NCBI GenBank assembly: GCA_018241685.1
Contig: JAFEDJ010000056.1
Span: 21,494-85,493, forward strand
Direction: 5' to 3'
Length of the DNA stretch: 64,000 nucleotides
Source: Pseudomonadota bacterium
GTDB lineage: Bacteria > Pseudomonadota > Gammaproteobacteria > Burkholderiales > Rhodocyclaceae
Position 1 is the stretch's first letter, and every line of letters begins with the position of its first letter. The position numbers and the translations under genes were made by a program. Shown here one piece after another: positions 1 to 7,991 of this stretch. The notes under the pieces were generated by a model, which worked only from the letters and a program-made list of their open reading frames with translations, searched no databases and was not told the origin of the DNA.

Positions 1-96
1 GCAAACGCCAACGTGAGAAACAATCCGCGCCGACGGAACGGCTCGATGCTCCCCGGCCAGTGAGCGCGGCACTGGCCGATGCAACAAATCGCATCA

Positions 97-2790
97 TCAC
101 CTGCATAGCCATCGGTATAAGGCCGAGAACAGATCGTCCGGCACAACCGGCTTGGCGATGAAGTCATTCATGCCAGCCTCTTTGCAACGCTTGCGGTCCT
201 CTTCAAAGACGCTGGCCGTCATGGCAACGATGGGCACATCCCGGTAAGGCTCCAGGCCCCGGATATGCCGGGTTGCTTCCAGCCCGTCCATCAGGGGCAT
301 CTGCATGTCCATCAGGATCAGGTCGTAGGCCTGCGATCTCGCCAGATCAACGGCGTCCTGCCCATTGTCGGCCGTTGTCACGACAAGGCCCAGGTCCCGC
401 AGGATGAAGGCAGCGACCTCCTGGCTGGTCGGGTCGTCCTCAACGAGCAGGATTGCTTTGCCGGAACACACTGCCTTGAGCAAGCCTTCCTCGTGCCTCG
501 CCAAGGGCTCGCCGCCTCTGAGTTCTGCAGTCAGTCCCTTTTCAAGGCATACGGTGAACCAGAACAGGCTGCCTACCCCAGGTGTGCTGCTAACGCCGGC
601 CTGACCGCCCATCAACTCCGCCAAGCGTTTGCTGATCGTCAAGCCAAGACCGGTTCCGCCGTACTTTCTCGTCGTTGAATCGTCCGCCTGCTCAAAGGGC
701 GTGAACAGTCGTTGCATGGCCTCAGGCGTGATCCCAATACCGGTATCTTCCACTTCGAAACGCACGGTCGCGGTGCTCGCGTCTTCCGCCTCCAGTCGGG
801 CACGAACAATGATGTGACCGGTATCGGTGAATTTGATGGCATTACCCGCAAAATTCAGCAAAGCCTGTTGAATGCGCGTGGGGTCGCCAATCAATGTTTG
901 CGCTTGGACGATACCGTTCTCGACGATCACCGCGAGGTGCTTCTTTTCCGCCCGCTCCGCCATCATCGACATGACACTCTCAAGGATCGACCCGATATCG
1001 ACGTCGGTGTGTTCCAGGCTCAATTTGTCAGCCTCGATCTTGGAAAGATCGAGAATGTCGTTGATCACTTCAAGAAGATGACGACCGGCGGTGTCGATTT
1101 TGAGCAGGCGATCCCGCTGCCCTTCAGTGAGCTGGGACCGGCGTAGCAGGTGCACCATGCCGGTGATCGCGTTGAGCGGCGTGCGGATCTCATGGCTCAT
1201 GTTGGCAAGGAAACGGCTTTTGGCGAGGTTGGCCGCTTCGGCAGCCTCCTTGGCCATCTGGAGGGCATGCGCCGCCTCCTTCCGTTTTGCAATGTCCATC
1301 ATGAAAGCAATCAGCCGCGGCGATGAGCTCATGCGACCTGGATGGTAATAAACCGTCATCTCGACGGGCAGCAAGCGCCCGTCCTTCGTCTTTTGCGCCG
1401 TTTCGAATTTGATGGAGCCCTGCTGGCAAAGCTGTTCGCTGACCTGCCTGAACGCTTCCGGCGGGAACCGTGGATCTATATCCGAGACGGACAGCTGCAG
1501 CATCTCGTCCACCGAATAACCCAGGAAACTCGCGTGATACTTGTTGGCATAGATGAAACGCCCGCTTTCCAGGTCGGCCCATGTGATGCCGATGCCGACG
1601 CTATCCATGGCGAACTGCGTGTCGAGCAATTGCTCGTTGACCCTTTCGAGTTCCGCTGTTCGTTCGGAAACCAGTCTCTCCAGGCTCGTCCGGTGTTGCT
1701 CCAGTTCAATCTGATTCTCGATCTGCTTCGTGATGTCCCGCGCAATCTTGGAGGCACCAACGATCTCCCCATTCAGACCGAAAATCGGTGAAATCGTGGC
1801 CGATACGTAGATTTGTGTTCCGTCCTTGCGAAGCCGCTTTGAAACGATGTGATCAACCACCTCACCGGCACAAATCTGGCGCAGGATATCGGCCTCCTCG
1901 TCTTTTAATTCTGCAGGGAATAGCCGATCCATCGGCTTCCCAATCATTTCAGCCGCGCTGTAGCCGAATATGATCTCCGCACCGGGATTCCAGGTCGTCA
2001 CGATGCCATCCAGGGTCTTGCTGATGATGGCATCGTCGGACGATTGGATGATCGCTTCGTAGCGACGGGTCTGGAGCTCGGACTGTTTGCGCTCCGCGAT
2101 GAAATCGTTGATCGAATCCGCCAGGACGTCGATTTCATCGTGTCCACCAATGATTCTTCGCCGGTCTACTTTCAATGTCGGTGCATCCCGAATGTCTCCG
2201 AGCTGCATTACATCATTTGCCAGCCGATGAAGATGCCTGGCGACCAGTTGATAAACGACCGCGAAGAGGGCGAGTGCCAATCCGATGATCTTGATCAGAT
2301 CAATGATGACCAAGGTCTCGAAGCGCTCGGCGACCAGTGCATCAACCTGGCCATAGGATTCCGAAATCCGCAAGGTGCCGATTCGCCAACTACCGTCCGG
2401 CGCCGTGATCGGCAAGGTCCATGTGCGCTCCGGGCTGCCAGCAAAACCCGGCTGGGCGATGTCGACAATGCGCCGGTCGAGATCCATCACTTCGACCCTG
2501 ACAAGCGACCCCGAACGCAACATCCCGGTCAGCAAGGCCTTCATGCCGTGGACATCGTACTGCCACAGGGAAACGGAAATGGCCGAGAGGCTCTGATTGA
2601 CCGAAGCCTCGACCTCCGCGTGAGCCGCCTGGAGCGCCTTCTCACGTTCATGCACAAGCCCGAAGGCGGTGGCCATCGTAAAGACGGCAAGGCTCGTAAA
2701 CATGACAAGGGCCAGTATTTTCAGTGCAAGCGCCGACCCCCACCTGGCCCTTGCCGCTTCTAGCTGCCGAACCGGGCAAACCGAGTTCAT
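97..2790 (-). CDS. Hybrid sensor histidine kinase (PAS-PAS-HisKA-HATPase-REC)
   Basis: Inner-membrane sensor kinase of 897 residues. Two hydrophobic segments (about 20-43 and 159-182) bracket a periplasmic sensor region of roughly 115 residues. Next come two PAS domains (about 243-355 and 388-505), a HisKA domain with the phospho-acceptor His533 in SHEIRTPLN, a HATPase with the N box near Asn650 and glycine boxes DTGIGI and GGTGLGL, and a C-terminal receiver with phospho-acceptor Asp828 in LILMDMQMP. All catalytic residues are present. The ATG overlaps the stop of the upstream binding-protein gene by 4 bp (ATGA), so the two are translationally coupled, as in TorT/TorS-type pairs. No Hpt domain or separate response regulator is visible here; the output partner must be elsewhere or left of the window. 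Confidence 0.93.
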   Translation of the reverse strand: MNSVCPVRQLEAARARWGSALALKILALVMFTSLAVFTMATAFGLVHEREKALQAAHAEVEASVNQSLSAISVSLWQYDVHGMKALLTGMLRSGSLVRVEVMDLDRRIVDIAQPGFAGSPERTWTLPITAPDGSWRIGTLRISESYGQVDALVAERFETLVIIDLIKIIGLALALFAVVYQLVARHLHRLANDVMQLGDIRDAPTLKVDRRRIIGGHDEIDVLADSINDFIAERKQSELQTRRYEAIIQSSDDAIISKTLDGIVTTWNPGAEIIFGYSAAEMIGKPMDRLFPAELKDEEADILRQICAGEVVDHIVSKRLRKDGTQIYVSATISPIFGLNGEIVGASKIARDITKQIENQIELEQHRTSLERLVSERTAELERVNEQLLDTQFAMDSVGIGITWADLESGRFIYANKYHASFLGYSVDEMLQLSVSDIDPRFPPEAFRQVSEQLCQQGSIKFETAQKTKDGRLLPVEMTVYYHPGRMSSSPRLIAFMMDIAKRKEAAHALQMAKEAAEAANLAKSRFLANMSHEIRTPLNAITGMVHLLRRSQLTEGQRDRLLKIDTAGRHLLEVINDILDLSKIEADKLSLEHTDVDIGSILESVMSMMAERAEKKHLAVIVENGIVQAQTLIGDPTRIQQALLNFAGNAIKFTDTGHIIVRARLEAEDASTATVRFEVEDTGIGITPEAMQRLFTPFEQADDSTTRKYGGTGLGLTISKRLAELMGGQAGVSSTPGVGSLFWFTVCLEKGLTAELRGGEPLARHEEGLLKAVCSGKAILLVEDDPTSQEVAAFILRDLGLVVTTADNGQDAVDLARSQAYDLILMDMQMPLMDGLEATRHIRGLEPYRDVPIVAMTASVFEEDRKRCKEAGMNDFIAKPVVPDDLFSALYRWLCR

Positions 2791-3836
2791 TTCTTCTTCC
2801 AGATTTCTTGATAGGCGACGATCGCCTCACGCGTTACCGCGTCTTCATTGCCGTCACCTGTTTTCATCCGCTCGGTCGTGACGAGAACCGGCATCGATTG
2901 AAATCCGCTGGCGGGCGCCCCGGCAAAGGCCCGGTTCAACTCATCGGCCAACTGGTAACCCTGGAGCCTGAGCGGCTCGGCAATGGTGGCAACTTGCAGG
3001 GAGACACCGGCAGCGATACGACTCATCGCCTTGGCGGAGCCATCCCCCGCTGAAATGTTGGCAATATCCGTCCTGCGGAGCGCCATCAGCGGAAAGGAGA
3101 TTTCGTCGAAATAGGCGTCATTCACCGCCAGACTGTATGTCCAGGCGCTCCCATACTTCGAATTGAGCCTGGCAACGGCCGCGGGCATCAAGGTCTTCAC
3201 ATCGGAGATCGGCACATTCTCGATTGAAAGCACCTGGCACCCAAGCTTATGCCTGCAAGCAGCCATACCTTCCTTCATGGCTTCCGTCTTGGCGTTTGCC
3301 ACCGCATACTGGGCATCGTTGAATATGACGACGCCCACCGGCTTTCCCCTTGCCACGGCATCTTTCAATACAAAGTCCACCGCCATCTCCGCCACATCGA
3401 CGGGGCGGGTTGATATGTTGGCAAACAGATTTCTGGTGTGACCAGACGATTTGTCTGCATGCCAGCCGACAAGCACGATGCCGCGCGCCCTTGCAGCGCT
3501 CACCGCGGCGGAGAAGCCATGCGGATCGAAGCCACCCAAAACAAGCCCGTGGATTTCGGTCGAGACGGATCTGGACACGAGTGCCGCCTGGATCTTCTTC
3601 TGGCCCTGGCCATCCTCCAGGATGAGCCGCCACCCCAGCTTGCGTACGGCCTCTTCAAAGCCGCGATACGCCCCCATCACGCCCCCGTTCCTGAAATCCG
3701 CGGCCACGAAAACAACCGTCTTGTGTGATTGTCCGGTAGGGCCAGGCGGTGGCCCCTGATGGATATCCGCGGCAATCCCGTGCGGCGGACACACGCTTAA
3801 CAAGATGCAGACAAACGAACCGATTGCGGTCTTCAT
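2787..3836 (-). CDS. Periplasmic sugar-type substrate-binding protein, probable kinase partner
   Basis: Protein of 349 residues with an N-terminal signal peptide (about residues 1-23, cleavage after GIAA). The body has the Peripla_BP_4/LacI-like two-lobe pattern: a VVFVAADFRNGG first strand, VLGGFDPHGFS, and a C-terminal lobe ending in a hinge strand. No ABC permease or ATPase gene lies next to it. It overlaps the start of a hybrid kinase gene by 4 bp, which suggests a sensory role, presenting a ligand to the kinase periplasmic domain as TorT does for TorS or LuxP for LuxQ. The ligand cannot be read from the sequence. The family assignment is strong; the sensory role is an inference from coupling. 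Confidence 0.85.
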   Translation of the reverse strand: MKTAIGSFVCILLSVCPPHGIAADIHQGPPPGPTGQSHKTVVFVAADFRNGGVMGAYRGFEEAVRKLGWRLILEDGQGQKKIQAALVSRSVSTEIHGLVLGGFDPHGFSAAVSAARARGIVLVGWHADKSSGHTRNLFANISTRPVDVAEMAVDFVLKDAVARGKPVGVVIFNDAQYAVANAKTEAMKEGMAACRHKLGCQVLSIENVPISDVKTLMPAAVARLNSKYGSAWTYSLAVNDAYFDEISFPLMALRRTDIANISAGDGSAKAMSRIAAGVSLQVATIAEPLRLQGYQLADELNRAFAGAPASGFQSMPVLVTTERMKTGDGNEDAVTREAIVAYQEIWKKK

Positions 3837-4276
3837 GGCGGTTCTGGTTTTTAACTCCGCCTGACTCTACGCCATTCGAACTTCCGTCATCAATGAAAAA
3901 GACTATTTGAGAATCGCTTTCACTGGTACGCGCGATGCTCCGATTTGAGTGGATTCGAATCCTGGCATCTCGGGTTCAAATCCCGACTGAACAAGTTCAC
4001 GTCCGAGCATCAAAAGTTCAAGTCGATGCAGCAAACGACACCGGCCGACCCGGCCCGAGGACGACAGAAACCCCAAAGTCCCACCATCTCTGCCAAATTC
4101 GAAAAATGTGAACTGTTCCGTAGCGGGCCCGCCGGCAGCCGTGCGATATCTCTCCCCATCGCCACGACATACCCCGACGCCATGACCGCCCCGCAGTCCC
4201 CCGCCCTCGCGCTACCGCCCCAGGCCCCGGCTGCAGACATGGCCCACGCACCGGTCTAAAAAGGCAGCGTCCACCG
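3837..4276. other. Intergenic region, no gene recognised
   Basis: About 440 bases between the start of the binding-protein operon (leftward) and the start of the Mrr-type gene (rightward), so it should hold divergent promoters. Around 3950-3990 there are two short T-arm-like hairpins (ggattcgaatcc, and a tcggg/cccga stem with a ttcaaat loop). No complete tRNA can be folded around either. Nothing else recognisable. Confidence 0.5.
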
Positions 4277-5260
4277 ATGGCCCGAAAACACTACCGCAAG
4301 AAACAATCCGCGCTGGCAGACCTGCTCAACGCCCCGTGGCCGGTGAGCGCGGTACTGGCCCTGGTGGTCTATGCCAGCCTCAAATGGGCCCTGCCCGCCT
4401 ATGGCGCCGGCAACATGGTCCTCCAGCCGCTCACCCTCGCCTTGTCGTCCTTCGCCGAACTGGCCGGCGGCGGCCTGCTGCTGATCGCCGTACTCGCCTA
4501 TCTCCGCGCCGTGCTCAGCGCCAGGAAGGCCACCGAAGCCGGCGCGCCCAGGCTCGCAGCGGAGCCCGCGAACGGCCCCGTGCATGCGCGGGTCTTCCAC
4601 CCCAGGCAGGAACCCAGCCTCAAGAGCCCCGCCGCCGGCGACGAGCCCGTCATCTCCTCCTCAGCGCCGGAACCCCAGGCCGACACCCGCCCCGGCGCCT
4701 GGAGCATCGAGCTGATCCGCGACCTGGAATGGAAACGCTTCGAGGACGTCTGCCAGCGCTTCTACGCCTGCAAGGGCATCGAGAGCGCCACCACGCCCCT
4801 CGGCCCGGACGGCGGCATCGACATCCGCCTCTTCCAGAGCGCCACCGAAACCGACAAGGGCAAATGCACCGCCATCGTCCAGTGCAAAGCCTGGGGCGAG
4901 CGCCTCGTCGGCGTCAAACCCGTGCGCGAACTGCTCGGCGTCATGACCCACGAAAGAATCCCCAAAGCCTTCTTCATGACCAGCGGCGGCTTCACCCCCG
5001 ACGCAAAGGAAATCGCCAAGGCCAACCACATCACGCTGATCGACGGCGAGATGTTCCTGCTGATGATTCTTCGCTTGCCGGAGGCGGTGCGACAGGAATT
5101 GCTTAATTTCGCAATTGAGGGGGATTACAGGGTGCCGACGTGTCCGAGCTGCGGGATAAAGATGCGGGCGGTGGCGGGGAGCAAGGGGAAGGCGGGGTTT
5201 TGGGGGTGTTTCAATTATCCGAGGTGTCGGCAGGTGTTGGGGAGGAGGAGGGAGAGGTGA
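4277..5260 (+). CDS. Membrane-anchored Mrr-family nuclease with topoisomerase-type zinc finger
   Basis: Protein of 327 residues. Two hydrophobic helices (about 22-40 and 52-78) anchor the N-terminus, followed by a Pro/Ala-rich linker to about 140. Residues about 144-285 match the Mrr-like restriction endonuclease fold (PF04471): EWKRFEDVC helix, GPDGGIDI with the catalytic Asp, and the IVQCK motif (Gln202-Cys203-Lys204). The C-terminus (285-327) is a C4 finger of the DNA topoisomerase I type with Cys289, Cys292, Cys311 and Cys317. Mrr-family enzymes cut modified or foreign DNA; a membrane-tethered form suggests action on incoming DNA, but this is an inference. No methyltransferase is adjacent. 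Codon use drifts in the last 150 bases, where the DNA becomes rich in G on the coding strand. Confidence 0.88.
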   Translation: MARKHYRKKQSALADLLNAPWPVSAVLALVVYASLKWALPAYGAGNMVLQPLTLALSSFAELAGGGLLLIAVLAYLRAVLSARKATEAGAPRLAAEPANGPVHARVFHPRQEPSLKSPAAGDEPVISSSAPEPQADTRPGAWSIELIRDLEWKRFEDVCQRFYACKGIESATTPLGPDGGIDIRLFQSATETDKGKCTAIVQCKAWGERLVGVKPVRELLGVMTHERIPKAFFMTSGGFTPDAKEIAKANHITLIDGEMFLLMILRLPEAVRQELLNFAIEGDYRVPTCPSCGIKMRAVAGSKGKAGFWGCFNYPRCRQVLGRRRER

Positions 5261-5391
5261 GGAGGAAATTAAAAATGAGTCCACTATTCGGCCAAGCGGC
5301 CTTTGGATTTGCGTCGCTTGTCGGGCCGCAACGTGCCAAATACTTGCCGTTCAGAGGTGACTTTCCAGAGCGGCAACTTCCCAATCGTCGG

Positions 5392-5592
5392 TTAGCCGAA
5401 TATCGCAAATCCGCAGAGGAGCAACAATAAGCCAAGAGCAACAAGGCACGTGATGATCAAAGGAAATACACGGCGTATTACTTGGAGACTCCGCATCACC
5501 TTTCTCTGCCGTTCATGCGTTTGCGCAATGTTCAGGCTCAAGTTCAGCTTGCCTGGAGGGCGCGAGGAGACGTTCCAGTCACTGCGGCCCAC
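5392..5592 (-). CDS. Small single-pass membrane protein
   Basis: A 66-residue reading frame starting at GTG 5592 and overlapping the 3' end of the beta-lactamase-like gene by 14 bp. A near-perfect Shine-Dalgarno AGGAGG sits 5 bases upstream of that GTG, inside the preceding gene. The N-terminal 40 residues are polar; residues about 44-64 form one hydrophobic helix running to the C-terminus (LIITCLVALGLLLLLCG). The overlap and strong ribosome site suggest it is the last gene of the leftward operon that starts with the antiporter. No family is recognised. The frame is short and unsupported by homology, hence moderate confidence. Confidence 0.55.
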   Translation of the reverse strand: MGRSDWNVSSRPPGKLNLSLNIAQTHERQRKVMRSLQVIRRVFPLIITCLVALGLLLLLCGFAIFG

Positions 5593-6841
5593 TGTCACCT
5601 CCTGGACGGGACGCAGACTCCCAAAGACTGCGTAGACTTGCCATCAGTAGCGGAGAGTGTCGTTCGGCATGGGAAGCAAAAACGGCAACCACCGTGCTGA
5701 AATCGAAATCCACATACAGACTGGTTCCATAGGCACCAATGATCGCCACTCGGCGACCGCGGAGTCCTGGATGTGCGAAACGGTACTGCCACCCAGTTTC
5801 CTGCCCGAGCGCAAGCACCGCTCCGGGCTTGTTGTCACCTTCATTCGAAGGGCTGGCCACCGTATCGAGAAACCATCTCGGGGCCAGGGTCCGCGGACCG
5901 GGGCGATTACCTGCATCAAGGAGTGCTTGCCCCAAAGCGGCAAAGTCAAACAGACTGAGTGCAAGGCCGTCAGCCAGTGGTGTGCCGACCATGTCCGTCG
6001 CCCAAAAGGCAGGGTTTCGTGCCCGGATCAGTCCTTGCAAGTCACACAGCAATTCCGGAGCCGACCTCTTCCAAGCCTTTTCTGTCGCCCACAACAGGAG
6101 TTCGCCCTCCGGACCGTACATATCCAGGCCTGTGTTGTCCGATGTGCGAGGCCAAGCCGCACGGTGCTGCAACCACGTACGCACGCCAGTCTGGCCGCCT
6201 GGCGCCCAGCCCGCCTCCTGCCGCCAACGCACCATGTCGGTTTCCGGCCATTGCAGGCCGGTGCGCCCCTCAAGAAGGCGCTGCAAGGACAGTTTGCCCA
6301 GCTCACGAACACCGGAGAGTTCAGGAAGTGCTCTTGTGATTGATTTCTCCCGGGCAATGCGACCTTCGGCGGCAGCTCTAGCCAATTGAGTCACCAGAAT
6401 CGGGCGGGTTGCCTCAAGTAGCAGTCTAGGCTGCGCAGAATCAAAGCCGGATCTCTGGTAATCGAGCGCCACTTTCCCACGACGAAGAATGATGATGCCA
6501 TCTGCATCTACCCGATTCTCCAGCAGAAAGCGCAGTGATCGCTGTGTTCCATCTGCTGGATCGACGACCTGCAGGCGGTCCGGATCAATACGCTTGGGAG
6601 CATTGGCTCGTAGCGGCTGGCGGGCTGCCGGAGTGCTGCGTATGCCGGGCATAAAGCGCGATGCCTGCCCCAGGCTAAACCGGATATTCCCTGGATTTAG
6701 CCAGTTATCAGCACCCACCGGCTGATCTGCTGATGCAGGAGGACGAACTACGTCCGTGAGCGTACAGGGCCCGGAGGCGAGAACGGATGTAGAAGCAAGC
6801 AGCGCAGCGAACACCATGGATTGAGTCTGCACGGAGAGCAC
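5579..6841 (-). CDS. Beta-lactamase-fold (PF00144-like) protein lacking the SxxK nucleophile
   Basis: Exported protein of up to 420 residues starting at GTG 6841, one base after the stop of the ligase gene. ATG 6817 is an alternative start. A signal-peptide-like stretch ends near residue 24. The region from about 100 to 400 follows the serine beta-lactamase/6-aminohexanoate-dimer hydrolase pattern (GIIILRRGKVALDY, then AAAEGRIA, a TGLQW segment, and a C-terminal GRRVAIIGAYG strand). Where the family has the catalytic SxxK tetrad this protein reads EATR (residues 143-146), and the YxN motif is replaced by YGP. It is therefore probably not a serine hydrolase. The reading frame is long and intact, so it looks like a maintained pseudo-enzyme rather than a dead gene. 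Codon use is less GC-rich than the right part of the window. Confidence 0.75.
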   Translation of the reverse strand: MLSVQTQSMVFAALLASTSVLASGPCTLTDVVRPPASADQPVGADNWLNPGNIRFSLGQASRFMPGIRSTPAARQPLRANAPKRIDPDRLQVVDPADGTQRSLRFLLENRVDADGIIILRRGKVALDYQRSGFDSAQPRLLLEATRPILVTQLARAAAEGRIAREKSITRALPELSGVRELGKLSLQRLLEGRTGLQWPETDMVRWRQEAGWAPGGQTGVRTWLQHRAAWPRTSDNTGLDMYGPEGELLLWATEKAWKRSAPELLCDLQGLIRARNPAFWATDMVGTPLADGLALSLFDFAALGQALLDAGNRPGPRTLAPRWFLDTVASPSNEGDNKPGAVLALGQETGWQYRFAHPGLRGRRVAIIGAYGTSLYVDFDFSTVVAVFASHAERHSPLLMASLRSLWESASRPGGDSGPQ

Positions 6842-6842
6842 C

Positions 6843-7991
6843 CTATGCGTGGGGTCGATAACGGGAGGGCCTGGAAAAGCGTTCGGTTGCTGCCCGGGTC
6901 AAATCGTGGAAGTTACCTGCGGCCTTTGCAGTCTCCCGTAGCCATACGGAATCGCCATACTGGCTATGTGCCAATACTCGCAGTTGTTCCAACTGACGCC
7001 TGCAGCCGAGATCGTCGGCATCCTGTGCCAGAGTGTCGAACAGATCCTGCAAGGTTTGGCCGAGGGGCTCAACACAACGGCGAATCGGGTCGGCCAGTTC
7101 CGCCTTGAAGCCGAAGCGGCAAGCCTGGAACTTGTTGTAGCGCGCCACCAGCGTCTGCATGGCCGGGACAACCGGAGGCCGCTCGCGCAGTAGATAGCGG
7201 GCCAGGCTCTGTGCAAAAGCGGCAAGCTCTACGGCTCTGTCGACGGACAACGGGGTGTCGCAAACTCGGACCTCTACAGTCCCGTACTCCGGCTTGGGAC
7301 GCACGTCCCAGTAGAGATCCTTAATGCTCTCGGCCACTCCGCAGGACTGCAATATGCCCATATGATCGACAAAAGCAGACCAATCGCTTATGTCGGGCGC
7401 CTGCCCGGAGAGCGGAAAGGCCGACACAGCATTGAGCCGGGCAGACTCAAACCCTGTGTCTGTCATGTCCATGAATGGCGACGATGCGGAGAGCGCCACG
7501 AAGTGCGGTACGTAGCGGTTGAGGGCATGGGTTAGCCAGATGGCGTCGTCGCCAGAAGACACGCCGATATGGATGTGCTGACCGAAGACGGTGAACTGCT
7601 TGCTCAGATATCCGTAGCGTTCATTCAAGAACGCAAAACGTTCGCCGGGACAGATTCGACGTTCTGGCCAGTGGTGGAAGGGATGAGTCCCCCCACCGCA
7701 GATTGCAATGTTGTTGCGCTGGCAATAGGTCACCAACACTTCGCGGAGGCCATCAAGATCGATAGCTATTCCCGTCACATCGATGCGCGGCCTCGAATTG
7801 ATCTCGATCATGCTCTCGGTGATTTCAAGCTTCACTTCACCGAAGCGATCGTCGTAACGCAGGCCTGAAAGCAGGTCGGTGGCGGCACGGGTCAGGTCGA
7901 AGTCCCGAAGGGAGACCAGCTGCAACTCCAGTTCAACACCCAGGGTCAGTGGGCGACTAGAGGTGAAGTTCAATTTGGAAAGATCGCTCAT
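6843..7991 (-). CDS. ybdK: GCS2-family carboxylate-amine ligase (YbdK type)
   Basis: Protein of 382 residues, the usual length for the YbdK/GCS2 family. It has the hallmark N-terminal TLGVELELQLV strand, KLEITESMIEINSRP, the GGGTHPF segment and FGQHIHIGV, which build the glutamine-synthetase-like active site. Members ligate glutamate to an amine or cysteine with weak glutamate-cysteine ligase activity in E. coli YbdK; the physiological substrate is usually unknown. Its start overlaps the stop of the antiporter gene by 4 bp, and the beta-lactamase-fold gene follows after one base, so the three are co-translated. Cytoplasmic. Confidence 0.9.
   Translation of the reverse strand: MSDLSKLNFTSSRPLTLGVELELQLVSLRDFDLTRAATDLLSGLRYDDRFGEVKLEITESMIEINSRPRIDVTGIAIDLDGLREVLVTYCQRNNIAICGGGTHPFHHWPERRICPGERFAFLNERYGYLSKQFTVFGQHIHIGVSSGDDAIWLTHALNRYVPHFVALSASSPFMDMTDTGFESARLNAVSAFPLSGQAPDISDWSAFVDHMGILQSCGVAESIKDLYWDVRPKPEYGTVEVRVCDTPLSVDRAVELAAFAQSLARYLLRERPPVVPAMQTLVARYNKFQACRFGFKAELADPIRRCVEPLGQTLQDLFDTLAQDADDLGCRRQLEQLRVLAHSQYGDSVWLRETAKAAGNFHDLTRAATERFSRPSRYRPHA

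Noticed and set aside
3948..3995. Two T-arm-like sequences suggesting tRNA or a tRNA-derived attachment site
   Set aside because: No matching acceptor, D or anticodon stems at the required distance, and no repeat of the sequence elsewhere in the window that would mark att sites.
5211..5444. Leftward frame of 77 codons beside the Mrr gene
   Set aside because: Ser/Cys-rich without ribosome site, overlapping the Mrr 3' end; not credible as a gene.
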